Positions 1-6,999 of a stretch of 13,666 nucleotides of DNA are shown here, in pieces (position 1 is the first letter of the stretch; each line of letters starts with the position of its first letter). Origin of the DNA: Synechococcaceae cyanobacterium (GTDB lineage: Bacteria > Cyanobacteriota > Cyanobacteriia > PCC-6307 > Cyanobiaceae); assembly GCA_947460085.1 (NCBI GenBank), contig CANHGA010000029.1, positions 1-13,666 on the forward strand, in the 5' to 3' direction. The notes under the pieces are model-generated. The model did not search any database. It had not been told where the DNA came from and saw nothing but the letters and a program-made list of their open reading frames with translations. The position numbers and the translations under genes were made by a program.

Positions 1-13
1 AGAAGGTGGCCGT

Positions 14-304
14 TTGAAGACGCTGTGGGCCCTACTGCTGGCCATTGGGCTGCTCGTTGGGGCCGTGCCACCGGGCGCTGCCTCACCGGGACTCTGCGTT
101 GGCCTGGTGTGCGCAGACCAGATCCAGCGCAGCGAGCGGCTGCCATGGCAGTTGAAATTGCGGGTGTCCGACCAGCGGGGGCAGCACGAGCGCCTGCTCG
201 TTGATTGCCGCGATGGCGTGCTCAGTCCCCAGGAGGGCCTTGTAGATCGCGGCTATGCGGCAGCCCTGGCGAAGCGGGCCTGCCGCATAGCGGTCGGGGC
301 CTGA
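14..304 (+). CDS. Small exported four-cysteine protein, function unknown
   Basis: I do not recognise this 96-residue protein. It begins with a good signal peptide: Lys2, a hydrophobic run of about 18 residues rich in Leu, Ala and Val, then a small-residue stretch ending in AAS near residue 24, so it is probably exported to the periplasm or thylakoid lumen. The mature part (about 70 residues) has four cysteines (near positions 28, 33, 65 and 90), which could form two disulfides. There is no lipobox at the predicted cleavage site. The start is a TTG at 14, preceded seven bases upstream by AAGG (3-6), a plausible ribosome binding site. The stop is 21 bases before hemJ, so the two are probably co-transcribed. 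Any link to haem synthesis rests on position alone. A gene start upstream of the window cannot be excluded. Confidence 0.7.
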   Translation: MKTLWALLLAIGLLVGAVPPGAASPGLCVGLVCADQIQRSERLPWQLKLRVSDQRGQHERLLVDCRDGVLSPQEGLVDRGYAAALAKRACRIAVGA

Positions 305-325
305 GGGGGGCGATCTGGCCTTACC

Positions 326-931
326 TTGACCCTATTCGCTATCGGCCCCTTGTCCTGGACCTGGCCACCTGAGGCTTATCTCTGGTTTAAAACGCTCCAC
401 ATTGTGGGAGTGGTGGTGTGGTTCGCGGGCCTTTTTTACCTGGTTCGACTGTTCATCTACCACCGCGAAGCTGAAGAGCTTGATGGGGCGCTGAAGGGGG
501 CTTTCCAGGCCCAGTACGCCCTGATGGAACGGCGCCTCGCCAATATCATCACCACCCCCGGGATGGCCGTTGCCCTTGCAATGGCGGCCGGATTGCTCAG
601 CGTTCAGCCGGCCTGGATCCACCAGGGCTGGCTGCAGGTGAAATTGGGGTTTGTGGGTGCCTTACTCGTTTACCACTGGTTTTGTTACCGGTTGATGGGC
701 CAACTCCAGCAGGGCAGCTGCCAATGGAGTCCAAAGCAACTGCGGGCCCTCAACGAATTGCCCACCCTGTTGTTGGTGATTGTGGTGATGCTGGCGGTGT
801 TCAAAAACCAGTTCCCCACCAGCGCTGCCACCTGGTTTATTGCCGCCTTGGTGGTGTTCATGGCGGGCTCAATTCAGTTTTATGCCCGTTGGCGCCGTCT
901 ACGGGCTGAACGCCTCGCTGCTGGGTCCTAA
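326..931 (+). CDS. hemJ: HemJ-type protoporphyrinogen IX oxidase
   Basis: This 201-residue integral membrane protein matches the HemJ (UPF0093) family, which oxidises protoporphyrinogen IX to protoporphyrin IX, the last step before the haem/chlorophyll branch point, in most cyanobacteria. Family signatures are visible: the N-terminal helix with HIVGVVVWFAGLFYLVRLF followed by IYH (His25, Arg41, His46), MERRLANIITTPGM at about 67-80, Lys106, and the VYH of the following helix (His117). About five hydrophobic segments lie near 22-44, 75-93, 104-124, 144-160 and 168-185. Length is normal for the family. The first usable start is TTG at 326; a G-rich stretch (305-310) is rather far upstream to serve as a Shine-Dalgarno, so the start is less certain than the gene. 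It sits 21 bases after the exported-protein gene and 19 bases before the PHP gene. Confidence 0.93.
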   Translation: MTLFAIGPLSWTWPPEAYLWFKTLHIVGVVVWFAGLFYLVRLFIYHREAEELDGALKGAFQAQYALMERRLANIITTPGMAVALAMAAGLLSVQPAWIHQGWLQVKLGFVGALLVYHWFCYRLMGQLQQGSCQWSPKQLRALNELPTLLLVIVVMLAVFKNQFPTSAATWFIAALVVFMAGSIQFYARWRRLRAERLAAGS

Positions 932-950
932 TTCCGTGGGTCTCAACGGG

Positions 951-1637
951 ATGCCCACCCCCCAGAACCAATCCCGGAGCGATCGCCAGCGGCACCATCC
1001 CCTTGCCGCGGTCCTGAGGACCGTGGGACCTGGGAGCTGTCCCGGCCGCTTCAACTTCCATTGCCACACCCACTGCAGTGATGGAAGCCTGCGACCCGAA
1101 GAGCTGGCCCACCAGGCCCTCGCCATGGGGTTGGAGCAGATCGCCATCACCGATCACCACTCCAACCAGGCGTATGCGGCGGTGCAGGCCATCTTTGATG
1201 GGCGCCATCGCGCCGGCGAGAAAACCCCCAACCTCTGGCCTGGGGTGGAGATCAGCTGCCTGCTGAAGGGCTGTTTGGTCCATGTTCTGGCCCTTGGTTA
1301 CAACTACGGCCATCCCAACCTTGATCCCTACCTGCAGGGGGCGGCCTTGGTGGGTAGGGAATTGCGGGCGGAAGCGGTGCTGGAAGCGATCTGGGCGGCT
1401 GGGGGCCTGGCCCTGTTGGCCCACCCCGCCCGCTACCGATTGTCCTTTCAGGAGTTGCTTGAGGCCGCCGATCAATTGGGTTTTGATGGCGCCGAAGCTT
1501 GGTACGACTACCAAATGCAAAGCAGGTGGCAGCCCACGCCCCACACCTGCGAGGCGATTGCGATGGACCTCACCAATCGTGGCCTTTTGATGAGTTGTGG
1601 CACCGATACCCATGGTCTGGCCCTGGATGGCCGCTAG
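951..1637 (+). CDS. PHP-domain metal-dependent phosphoesterase
   Basis: A 228-residue PHP (polymerase and histidinol phosphatase) domain protein. Family members of this single-domain type hydrolyse small phosphoesters or nucleotides; the substrate cannot be read from the sequence. The metal-binding set looks complete: His37 and His39 (HCHTH), Asp44 (SDGS), Asp68-His69 (ITDHH), Glu100 (GVEIS), His111 (VHVLAL), His158 (LLAHPAR) and Asp219/His221 (GTDTHG). About 33 residues precede the domain. I place the start at ATG 951, after the hemJ stop. The frame stays open upstream to an ATG at 840, but that part overlaps hemJ and has no recognisable character. A GTG at 936 is the other realistic start. 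The protein ends seven residues after the last metal ligand, which is normal for compact members. It lies in the run of + strand genes from 14 to 2215. Confidence 0.88.
   Translation: MPTPQNQSRSDRQRHHPLAAVLRTVGPGSCPGRFNFHCHTHCSDGSLRPEELAHQALAMGLEQIAITDHHSNQAYAAVQAIFDGRHRAGEKTPNLWPGVEISCLLKGCLVHVLALGYNYGHPNLDPYLQGAALVGRELRAEAVLEAIWAAGGLALLAHPARYRLSFQELLEAADQLGFDGAEAWYDYQMQSRWQPTPHTCEAIAMDLTNRGLLMSCGTDTHGLALDGR
979..986. repeat. HIP1 octamer (GCGATCGC)
   Basis: A perfect GCGATCGC palindrome within the 5' part of the PHP gene. This octamer (HIP1) is over-represented in many cyanobacterial genomes. I found only two in the window, so the enrichment is slight and it is weak support for the host assignment. 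Confidence 0.5.
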
Positions 1638-1666
1638 GGTCTAGGCACGCTTTCCCTTGCCTGTCG

Positions 1667-2215
1667 ATGGGTCTGTTAGATCGCTTCTTGAATGGTGGCT
1701 CCAGCGCCGGTGCTGCAGCCCCTGCCCCTACCCCCAAAAAAACCAAGCAGGAGGCTGAAAGCTTCTTCCTGGATGCTGATTCCTCCGGCAGCATGGGCAA
1801 CGTGGATTTCATGCGGCGCTCCAATACGATCCGCCGCACCTTCCCTGGCACCGTCGACAACCCGGGCACCAAGGAGATGGTGGCCGAAGTGGCGTCCATG
1901 GAAGCTTCCATCGAAAAGCTGTCCGAGGGCATGCCGGGCACCGAAATTGTTGAGACGTCGATCGACCTCACCGGTGGCGTGCCCAAGCCGGTCAAGAAGA
2001 CCTTCGCCCAGACCATGTCGGCGGCTGAATTGGATCAGCGCAAAAGGGGCAGTGCCGTGGGAGTCAATGTGACCGGCGGGCCTGCCGTGATCAAGCTGGA
2101 ACAGGAGGTCGTTGCCGCCGAGAAGGCCAGCCAACCCCAAATCACCCAAACCTCCACCGCCAAGCCCGGGGCGATTGATCCCTTTAAACAGATGGCGAAG
2201 GAGCTGAACGGTTAA
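1667..2215 (+). CDS. Conserved-looking 182-residue protein, function unknown
   Basis: I do not recognise a named family. With the ATG at 1667 the protein has 182 residues. It opens with MGLLDRFL, a short amphipathic start, then an Ala/Pro/Lys linker (about 10-28). A central part has an RRSNTIRRTFPGTVDNPG stretch (about 50-67) and a helical Glu/Ala/Met segment (about 68-88). Then come a Lys/Ala-rich stretch, a probable helix with EQEVVAAEKA (about 145-154), and a Gln/Thr-rich tail ending DPFKQMAKELNG. There is no signal peptide or membrane helix, so it is probably cytosolic. The frame is open upstream to 1499, but that part lies inside the PHP gene and looks like an out-of-frame reading. No clear Shine-Dalgarno precedes 1667. 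It is the last gene of the + strand group and is followed by an intrinsic terminator. Confidence 0.75.
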   Translation: MGLLDRFLNGGSSAGAAAPAPTPKKTKQEAESFFLDADSSGSMGNVDFMRRSNTIRRTFPGTVDNPGTKEMVAEVASMEASIEKLSEGMPGTEIVETSIDLTGGVPKPVKKTFAQTMSAAELDQRKRGSAVGVNVTGGPAVIKLEQEVVAAEKASQPQITQTSTAKPGAIDPFKQMAKELNG

Positions 2216-2246
2216 TCACCACCAGAACTCTTCTGTACGGCTGATC

Positions 2247-5200
2247 TCAGCGTTTTTCAATCAGGCTTTCTGAGTCCAAAACCAGTTGGCGCAGGTCCGC
2301 CAACTGGTTTTTTTGTGCCCCGCTCCAGAGCCCCCGGTTGTGGGCCTCCAGAAGCCTTTCGCCCATGTCCCTGAGCGCCCAGGGATTGGCCCGCTCGAGG
2401 AAGCCGCGCACCTGGGGATCGCGCAACCATTGGTCACAAATGGCCCCATAGCCCCAATCCGGCACGCGGCCGGTGCTGGCGTCGTAGGCAAACAGATAAT
2501 CCAGGCTGGCGGCCATCTCGAAGCCCCCCTTGTAGCCGTGCTCTTGCATGGCCCCGATCCAGCGGGGGTTGAGAACCCGGCTGCGCAATACCTTGTCGAA
2601 TTCCCGCTCAAGCCGGTGCACCTTGGGCCGGCCATGGCGGGAGTGGTCGCCAAACCAGAGGGCAGGGGCTTGGCCCTGCAGGCTTTCTGCTGCCGCACTC
2701 AGGCCCCCCTGGAACTGGTAGTAGTCGTCGGAATCGAGCAGGTCATGTTCCCGGTTGTCCTGGTTGTGCAGCACCACCTGCACCTGGCGCAACCTGGTTT
2801 CCAGCCCCTGGCGATCGGCCTCCGCCCCAATACCCCCTCCGGCACCCGAAGCACCCTGGCTGGGCCCCTGGTTGCTGTAGCGCCAACTGCTCCAGTTCAA
2901 AAAGGCTTCGGCCAGGTCGCCGCGACTCTCCCACTGGCCGCTGTCGATCAAGCCCTGGAGGCCGGCGCCATAGGCCCCCGGTGCCGATCCATAGACCCGG
3001 GCGTTATGGCCATCCACCCGGGCGGCGGCGGCCAGGGGATTGGCTTCAGCCGGTTCATCCAGGACTGCCACCAAATCGGTGGCCTGGTTCATCCAGCCCA
3101 CCAGTTGGGGGAAGGCATCCCGAAACAATCCCGAGATCCGTAGGGTCACATCCACCCGGGGTCTGCCGAGCAGGTTGAGCGGGATCACCTCCAGGTCCAC
3201 CATGCGGCGGGTGGGGCCATCCCACACGGGACGAACACCCAACAGGGCCAGGGCCTGGGCGATGTCCTCGCCGCCATTGCGCATGGTGGCTGTGCCCCAC
3301 ACCGAGAGGGCCAGGGTTTGCAGGTGTTCACCCTCCTGCTGCAGGTGACTCTCCAGCAGGAGCTCAGCGCTGCGCCGGCCGAGATCCCAGGCCGCTTCGG
3401 TGGGCAATCCCCGCAGATCCACACTGTAAAAATTGCGTCCCGTGGGCAATAAATCGGGCCGGCCCCTGGTGGGGGCACCGGAGGGTCCGGCCGCAATGCG
3501 TTGACCGTTGAGCCCTGCCAGAAAGGCTTGCCGCTCTGCGGTACCGCAGGCCAAAAACCTCGGCACCAAACGGCTTTGCACGTGGGCGAGCACCGCCGCC
3601 AAAGCAGCGGGGGTGGGCCCACTGTCAAGGGGTTGGGGCAGGGGCTGGGCCGTTTCCGGGTTGGCCAGAACCCCAGCGCATAACGCGAGGGCTAGGCCTT
3701 CGAGCAGGGCCACCCCATCCCCCACGTAACGGAGCGACGTTGCCCCAAAACGCTTGGACAACACCTGGCAATCGGCGCTGGAGAGCTCGAGGTCGTCGGG
3801 ATCGCACCAGGGGTCCAACTCCAAATCCAAGGCCTGGGCCAAGGCTTGGGTGATGCCAGGCAATCCGGCTTGGGGGGCCCTGGCAAGGCAGAGCAGCAAC
3901 TCAGAAGCCTTTGCTGGTGCAGGGAGGGTGCCAAAGGTGTGGAGACCAAGCCGTATTTGGGCTTCCTTGAGTTCGCAGAGGTAGCCATCGGCGGCATCAA
4001 GGCGCTGATCCAGGCTGCTGCCATCCAGGTCCGGGAGATCGAGGGTGCTGAGTTTGGTCTCCAGCTCCCGCCGGAGGGCCTGGGCCCGTTCACTGCCGAA
4101 TTGGCTGGCCTCCCAATACTCATCAAGCAAGGCCTCGAGCTGCTGGAGATCTCCATGGAGCCCAGCGCGGCCCAAGGGAGGAGTGAGGTGGTCGATGATC
4201 ACGGCCTGGGCCCGCCGTTTGGCCTGGGAGCCCTCACCGGGATCGTTAACGATGAAGGGATAGAGGTGGGGCAGGGGGCCAAGGGCCCATTCGGGAAAAC
4301 ATTGGTTGGAAAGGCCAAGGGCCTTACCCGGCAGCCATTCAAGGTTGCCGTGCTTGCCCACATGCACCACCACCTGGGCCCCAAATTGTTGGCGCAACCA
4401 GAGGTATTGGGCCAGGTAGGCGTGGGTGGGGGGCAGGTCGGGGCTGTGATAGCTGAGGGTGGGGTCCCTGTCGTAGCCCCGCTCCGGTTGGATCAAGACC
4501 GTCACATGGCCAAAACCCAGGCCGCGGATCGGGAAGCCTGGACTGCCATCGGCCATGGGTACCAGGCCGCTGTCAGCGCTGGGCTCGCCCCATACCCTTG
4601 CCAGGGTTTCGCGGCCCTCGATCGGCAAGCTGCCGTACCAATCCAGATAGGTGGCCAATGCCAGGTGGTCGAGGGGTGGGTGGTGGCCGCTTTCTGGATC
4701 GTTGGTGAGGCCCGCCATAAGGGCCCCGATCAGGGCGTCACCATCGACGGGCAACGGCGCTGAGCCCAGGCCGTAACCAGCGGCCTGCATCCAGCCCAGC
4801 ATCAGGGCCGTAGACGCTGGGGTGTCGAGGCCCACCCCATTGGCCAAGCGACTGTTGCGGGTGGGGTAATTGGCCAACACCAGGGCCACCCTCCGCTCCT
4901 CAGGGGCGGTTTGGCGGAGATCAATCCAATGGGCAACCAACTGGCACACCCAACCAATCCGCTCCCCATCCGGCTCATAGCGGGCCAGGGCCGATGCCAG
5001 GCGATCACTGGAATACCGGGTTTCCTTGAAAGCGACAATCCGGGTCGTCAGGCGGCCATCGAGTTCGGGCAGGGCCACCTGCAGACCAAGGTCCGTCGGA
5101 CCCAATCCGATGCTGCTGGAGCACCATTGCTCCCGGGGCTGGCTGCTGCAGAGCAACTGGAACACGGGCACGCCCAGTTGGTCCCAAAGGGGAGCCCCTA

Positions 5201-6002
5201 AACCAGCTTCTTCAAATTGAACGGAGGCAAAGGAGGTGGTGCACAGCACGGCCTGGGCGTTCTCACGCTGGAGCAAATCGGCGACCCCCTGTTGCACGGC
5301 CTGGTCGCGCAGCCCGCTGACCCAAAGGGCCCGGGGGCAAAGGCCCCGATCGCGAAGGGCCGCCAGGATGGCTGCCATCAAGGCGGTGTCCCCGGCCTGG
5401 AGCAGGGCCCGATAGGCGATCACCCCGACCCGCGGGCCCGATTCGTCGCGCCAGTCGTGGGGCAGGGGATCGCCCAAGGGGATCACCCCAGGGGGTTCAG
5501 GCGTTTCCCCCTCAAGCAGGGCTCGAAAGCAGGCCAGGGCGAGGGCGAGGTTCTCGGGTCCGCCTTGCCTGAAGCACTCCGCCAACGCCAGGCTGAGGGG
5601 AACGGGCAAGGTGCCGAGTTCGGCGAGGGAGAGGTCCTCACTGGCCGTACCGGCAAGCACCAACAGCTGGCGACCTGGATCCCGAGAAACCCAGTGCCGC
5701 AGTTGCTCGAGCCCGTAACTCCAATGGCCCCGGCCGCCGAGCAACCGCACCACCACCAGGCGCGCCGAGGTCGCCGTGGTGGCGATGTAGTGGTCAATGA
5801 CCGCCGGGTGAGCCAAGGACGCCAAATTCAGGCCCCGCAGGGACTGGCCCAGGAGCCCTGGTTGGGAGTCCAAGAGCCGATCGATCGCTACCAGATCGGT
5901 ATCAGCACTGCTGAGCACCAAGACGGGAGCGGCAGGTTGCTCCACAAACGCCCCCCCATTGGCGTCGCCTGATGCCCCTGGAACTGCGGCCAATCGATGC
6001 AT
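2247..6002 (-). CDS. cobN: Cobaltochelatase subunit CobN
   Basis: Large, substrate-binding subunit of the ATP-dependent cobaltochelatase, which inserts cobalt into hydrogenobyrinic acid a,c-diamide during aerobic-type cobamide synthesis; it is homologous to magnesium chelatase ChlH. The 1251-residue length fits. Visible signatures are HVGKHGNLEWLPGK (547-560), YSVDLRGLP and GTATMRNGGEDIAQAL in the C-terminal half, then LNPRWIGAMQEHGYKG and a DYLFAYDAST segment near the C-terminus, as in CobN/ChlH. I start at the codon at 6002 (MHRLAAVPG) because AGGA lies seven bases upstream (6010-6013 on +). An in-frame ATG at 6056 adds 18 residues; it also has a GGGGAGGA eight bases upstream, but that lies within the divergent aminotransferase gene. 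I favour CobN over ChlH from the N-terminus and from context with metH. No cobS or cobT is present; cyanobacterial CobN is thought to work with ChlI/ChlD-type partners. Confidence 0.92.
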   Translation of the reverse strand: MHRLAAVPGASGDANGGAFVEQPAAPVLVLSSADTDLVAIDRLLDSQPGLLGQSLRGLNLASLAHPAVIDHYIATTATSARLVVVRLLGGRGHWSYGLEQLRHWVSRDPGRQLLVLAGTASEDLSLAELGTLPVPLSLALAECFRQGGPENLALALACFRALLEGETPEPPGVIPLGDPLPHDWRDESGPRVGVIAYRALLQAGDTALMAAILAALRDRGLCPRALWVSGLRDQAVQQGVADLLQRENAQAVLCTTSFASVQFEEAGLGAPLWDQLGVPVFQLLCSSQPREQWCSSSIGLGPTDLGLQVALPELDGRLTTRIVAFKETRYSSDRLASALARYEPDGERIGWVCQLVAHWIDLRQTAPEERRVALVLANYPTRNSRLANGVGLDTPASTALMLGWMQAAGYGLGSAPLPVDGDALIGALMAGLTNDPESGHHPPLDHLALATYLDWYGSLPIEGRETLARVWGEPSADSGLVPMADGSPGFPIRGLGFGHVTVLIQPERGYDRDPTLSYHSPDLPPTHAYLAQYLWLRQQFGAQVVVHVGKHGNLEWLPGKALGLSNQCFPEWALGPLPHLYPFIVNDPGEGSQAKRRAQAVIIDHLTPPLGRAGLHGDLQQLEALLDEYWEASQFGSERAQALRRELETKLSTLDLPDLDGSSLDQRLDAADGYLCELKEAQIRLGLHTFGTLPAPAKASELLLCLARAPQAGLPGITQALAQALDLELDPWCDPDDLELSSADCQVLSKRFGATSLRYVGDGVALLEGLALALCAGVLANPETAQPLPQPLDSGPTPAALAAVLAHVQSRLVPRFLACGTAERQAFLAGLNGQRIAAGPSGAPTRGRPDLLPTGRNFYSVDLRGLPTEAAWDLGRRSAELLLESHLQQEGEHLQTLALSVWGTATMRNGGEDIAQALALLGVRPVWDGPTRRMVDLEVIPLNLLGRPRVDVTLRISGLFRDAFPQLVGWMNQATDLVAVLDEPAEANPLAAAARVDGHNARVYGSAPGAYGAGLQGLIDSGQWESRGDLAEAFLNWSSWRYSNQGPSQGASGAGGGIGAEADRQGLETRLRQVQVVLHNQDNREHDLLDSDDYYQFQGGLSAAAESLQGQAPALWFGDHSRHGRPKVHRLEREFDKVLRSRVLNPRWIGAMQEHGYKGGFEMAASLDYLFAYDASTGRVPDWGYGAICDQWLRDPQVRGFLERANPWALRDMGERLLEAHNRGLWSGAQKNQLADLRQLVLDSESLIEKR
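2278..2314 (+). terminator. Rho-independent terminator embedded in the cobN 3' end
   Basis: A perfect 11-bp inverted repeat, ACCAGTTGGCG (2281-2291) and CGCCAACTGGT (2298-2308), with a 6-base loop. It is lengthened to about 14 bp by AAA (2278-2280) pairing with TTT (2309-2311), and followed on the + strand by an unbroken run of seven T (2308-2314). This is a textbook intrinsic terminator for transcripts reading rightward from the 14-2215 gene group. It lies wholly inside the last codons of cobN, which runs the other way. For leftward transcripts the hairpin is followed by only four U, so termination should be weaker, and it sits before the cobN stop codon. Confidence 0.85.
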
Positions 6003-6054
6003 CACCCCATCCTGCTTGCTGCAGTGAGAAGATCGGGGCATCGGAAACGCCACC

Positions 6055-6972
6055 ATGCACCAATTCCTCCCCTACGCCTGGTTTGGTGGCAAGTGTGTGC
6101 CGTTTGCTGAAGCCACCCTCTCGGTAGCGACCCATGCCCTCCATTACGGCACTGGTGCCTTTGGTGGCATGCGGGCCCTGCCCAATCCCGCCGATCCGCG
6201 CGAAATCCTGTTGTTTCGGGCTGATCGCCACGCCCGCCGCCTTTCCCAGAGCGCCAAGCTCCTGCTCACGGAGTTGGGCGAGGAGACGATTCTCAGTGCG
6301 ATTACCACGTTCTTACGGGCCAACGAACCCACCTGTCCGGTCTATCTGCGGCCCTTTGTCTATACCAGTGACCTTGGTATTGCGCCCAGGCTTCACAACA
6401 TCGAGACCGACTTCCTGATCTACGGATTGGAACTGGGGGATTACCTCTCGCCGGAGGGAGTGAGCTGCCGGATTAGTTCCTGGTGCCGCCAGGAGGACCG
6501 TTCCTTGCCCCTGCGGGGCAAAATTAGTGGCGCCTACATCACCAGTTCCCTGGCCAAAACTGAAGCTGTGAAAAGTGGCTTCGACGAAGCCCTACTCCTC
6601 AATAGCCGCGGCAAGGTCAGTGAAGCCAGCGGCATGAATCTGTTTATGGTGCGCGATGGTGTTTTGATCACGCCAGGGGTCGATCAAGACATCCTCGAAG
6701 GCATCACCCGCGCCAGCGTGCTGGAACTCGCCAAGGCCATGGGCATCCCCACCCTGGAGCGCCCGGTCGATAAAACGGAGCTGTTCATTGCCGATGAAGT
6801 CTTCCTCAGCGGCACGGCCGCGAAGGTGACCCCCGTGCGACGGATCGAAACGACAGACTTAGCAACCAAGCGACCAATCATGGACGCCATCCGTGAGCGG
6901 CTGACGGCAATCACCGAAGGCCGCGATCCTGCCTACGACCATTGGGTCACCCGCGTGAGCCTGCAGGATTGA
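6055..6972 (+). CDS. ilvE: Class IV aminotransferase, branched-chain type
   Basis: A 305-residue fold-type IV PLP aminotransferase, most like branched-chain amino acid aminotransferase, which catalyses the last step of Leu, Ile and Val synthesis (glutamate to 2-oxo acid). Family marks: HALHYGTGAFGGMRA near 27-41, RADRHARRL (55-63), YLRPFVYTSDLGI (97-109), the PLP Schiff-base lysine Lys156 (RGKISGAYITSS), the cofactor-contacting Glu190 (KVSEASGMNLF), LEGITR (214-219) and FLSGTAAKVTPV (250-261). Length is close to the usual 300-310. Related class IV enzymes (D-amino acid aminotransferase, aminodeoxychorismate lyase) share this fold, so substrate is inferred. The start at 6055 fits the expected N-terminus, though no strong Shine-Dalgarno precedes it. 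It is divergent from cobN, and its TGA shares its last base with a possible metH ATG, suggesting an operon with metH. Confidence 0.87.
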   Translation: MHQFLPYAWFGGKCVPFAEATLSVATHALHYGTGAFGGMRALPNPADPREILLFRADRHARRLSQSAKLLLTELGEETILSAITTFLRANEPTCPVYLRPFVYTSDLGIAPRLHNIETDFLIYGLELGDYLSPEGVSCRISSWCRQEDRSLPLRGKISGAYITSSLAKTEAVKSGFDEALLLNSRGKVSEASGMNLFMVRDGVLITPGVDQDILEGITRASVLELAKAMGIPTLERPVDKTELFIADEVFLSGTAAKVTPVRRIETTDLATKRPIMDAIRERLTAITEGRDPAYDHWVTRVSLQD

Positions 6973-6999
6973 TGGCGGATTCAGGATTGATGGCGGACT
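6964..6999 (+). repeat. 18-bp tandem duplication at the metH start
   Basis: CAGGATTGATGGCGGA occurs at 6964-6979 and again at 6982-6997. The 18-base units differ at one position (ATT versus ACT at their ends). Each copy holds an AGGA followed closely by TTGATG. The first copy therefore carries the aminotransferase stop (6970-6972) and a candidate metH ATG (6972); the second carries another in-frame candidate ATG (6990). In protein the repeat reads MADSGL-MADSRS. Confidence 0.85.

Noticed and set aside
840..950. Upstream extension of the PHP gene to ATG 840
   Set aside because: The extra 37 codons overlap hemJ in another frame and look like an out-of-frame reading; ATG 951 or GTG 936 fits better.
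858..1613. 251-codon - strand frame opposite the PHP gene
   Set aside because: The opposite strand holds a PHP domain with all metal ligands; the antisense frame has no supporting motif or start signal.
1499..1666. Upstream extension of the 182-residue protein gene
   Set aside because: It overlaps the conserved GTDTHG end of the PHP gene in a different frame and reads as a shadow.
3846..4763. 305-codon + strand frame opposite cobN (with another at 5217-5972)
   Set aside because: Both lie entirely within the cobN coding region, show no domain features and are explained by the scarcity of stops in GC-rich antisense frames.
6003..6054. Possible cobalamin riboswitch controlling cobN or metH
   Set aside because: The gap before cobN is only about 50 bases, and metH overlaps the preceding gene. 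There is no room for the element, and no B12-box-like sequence was seen.
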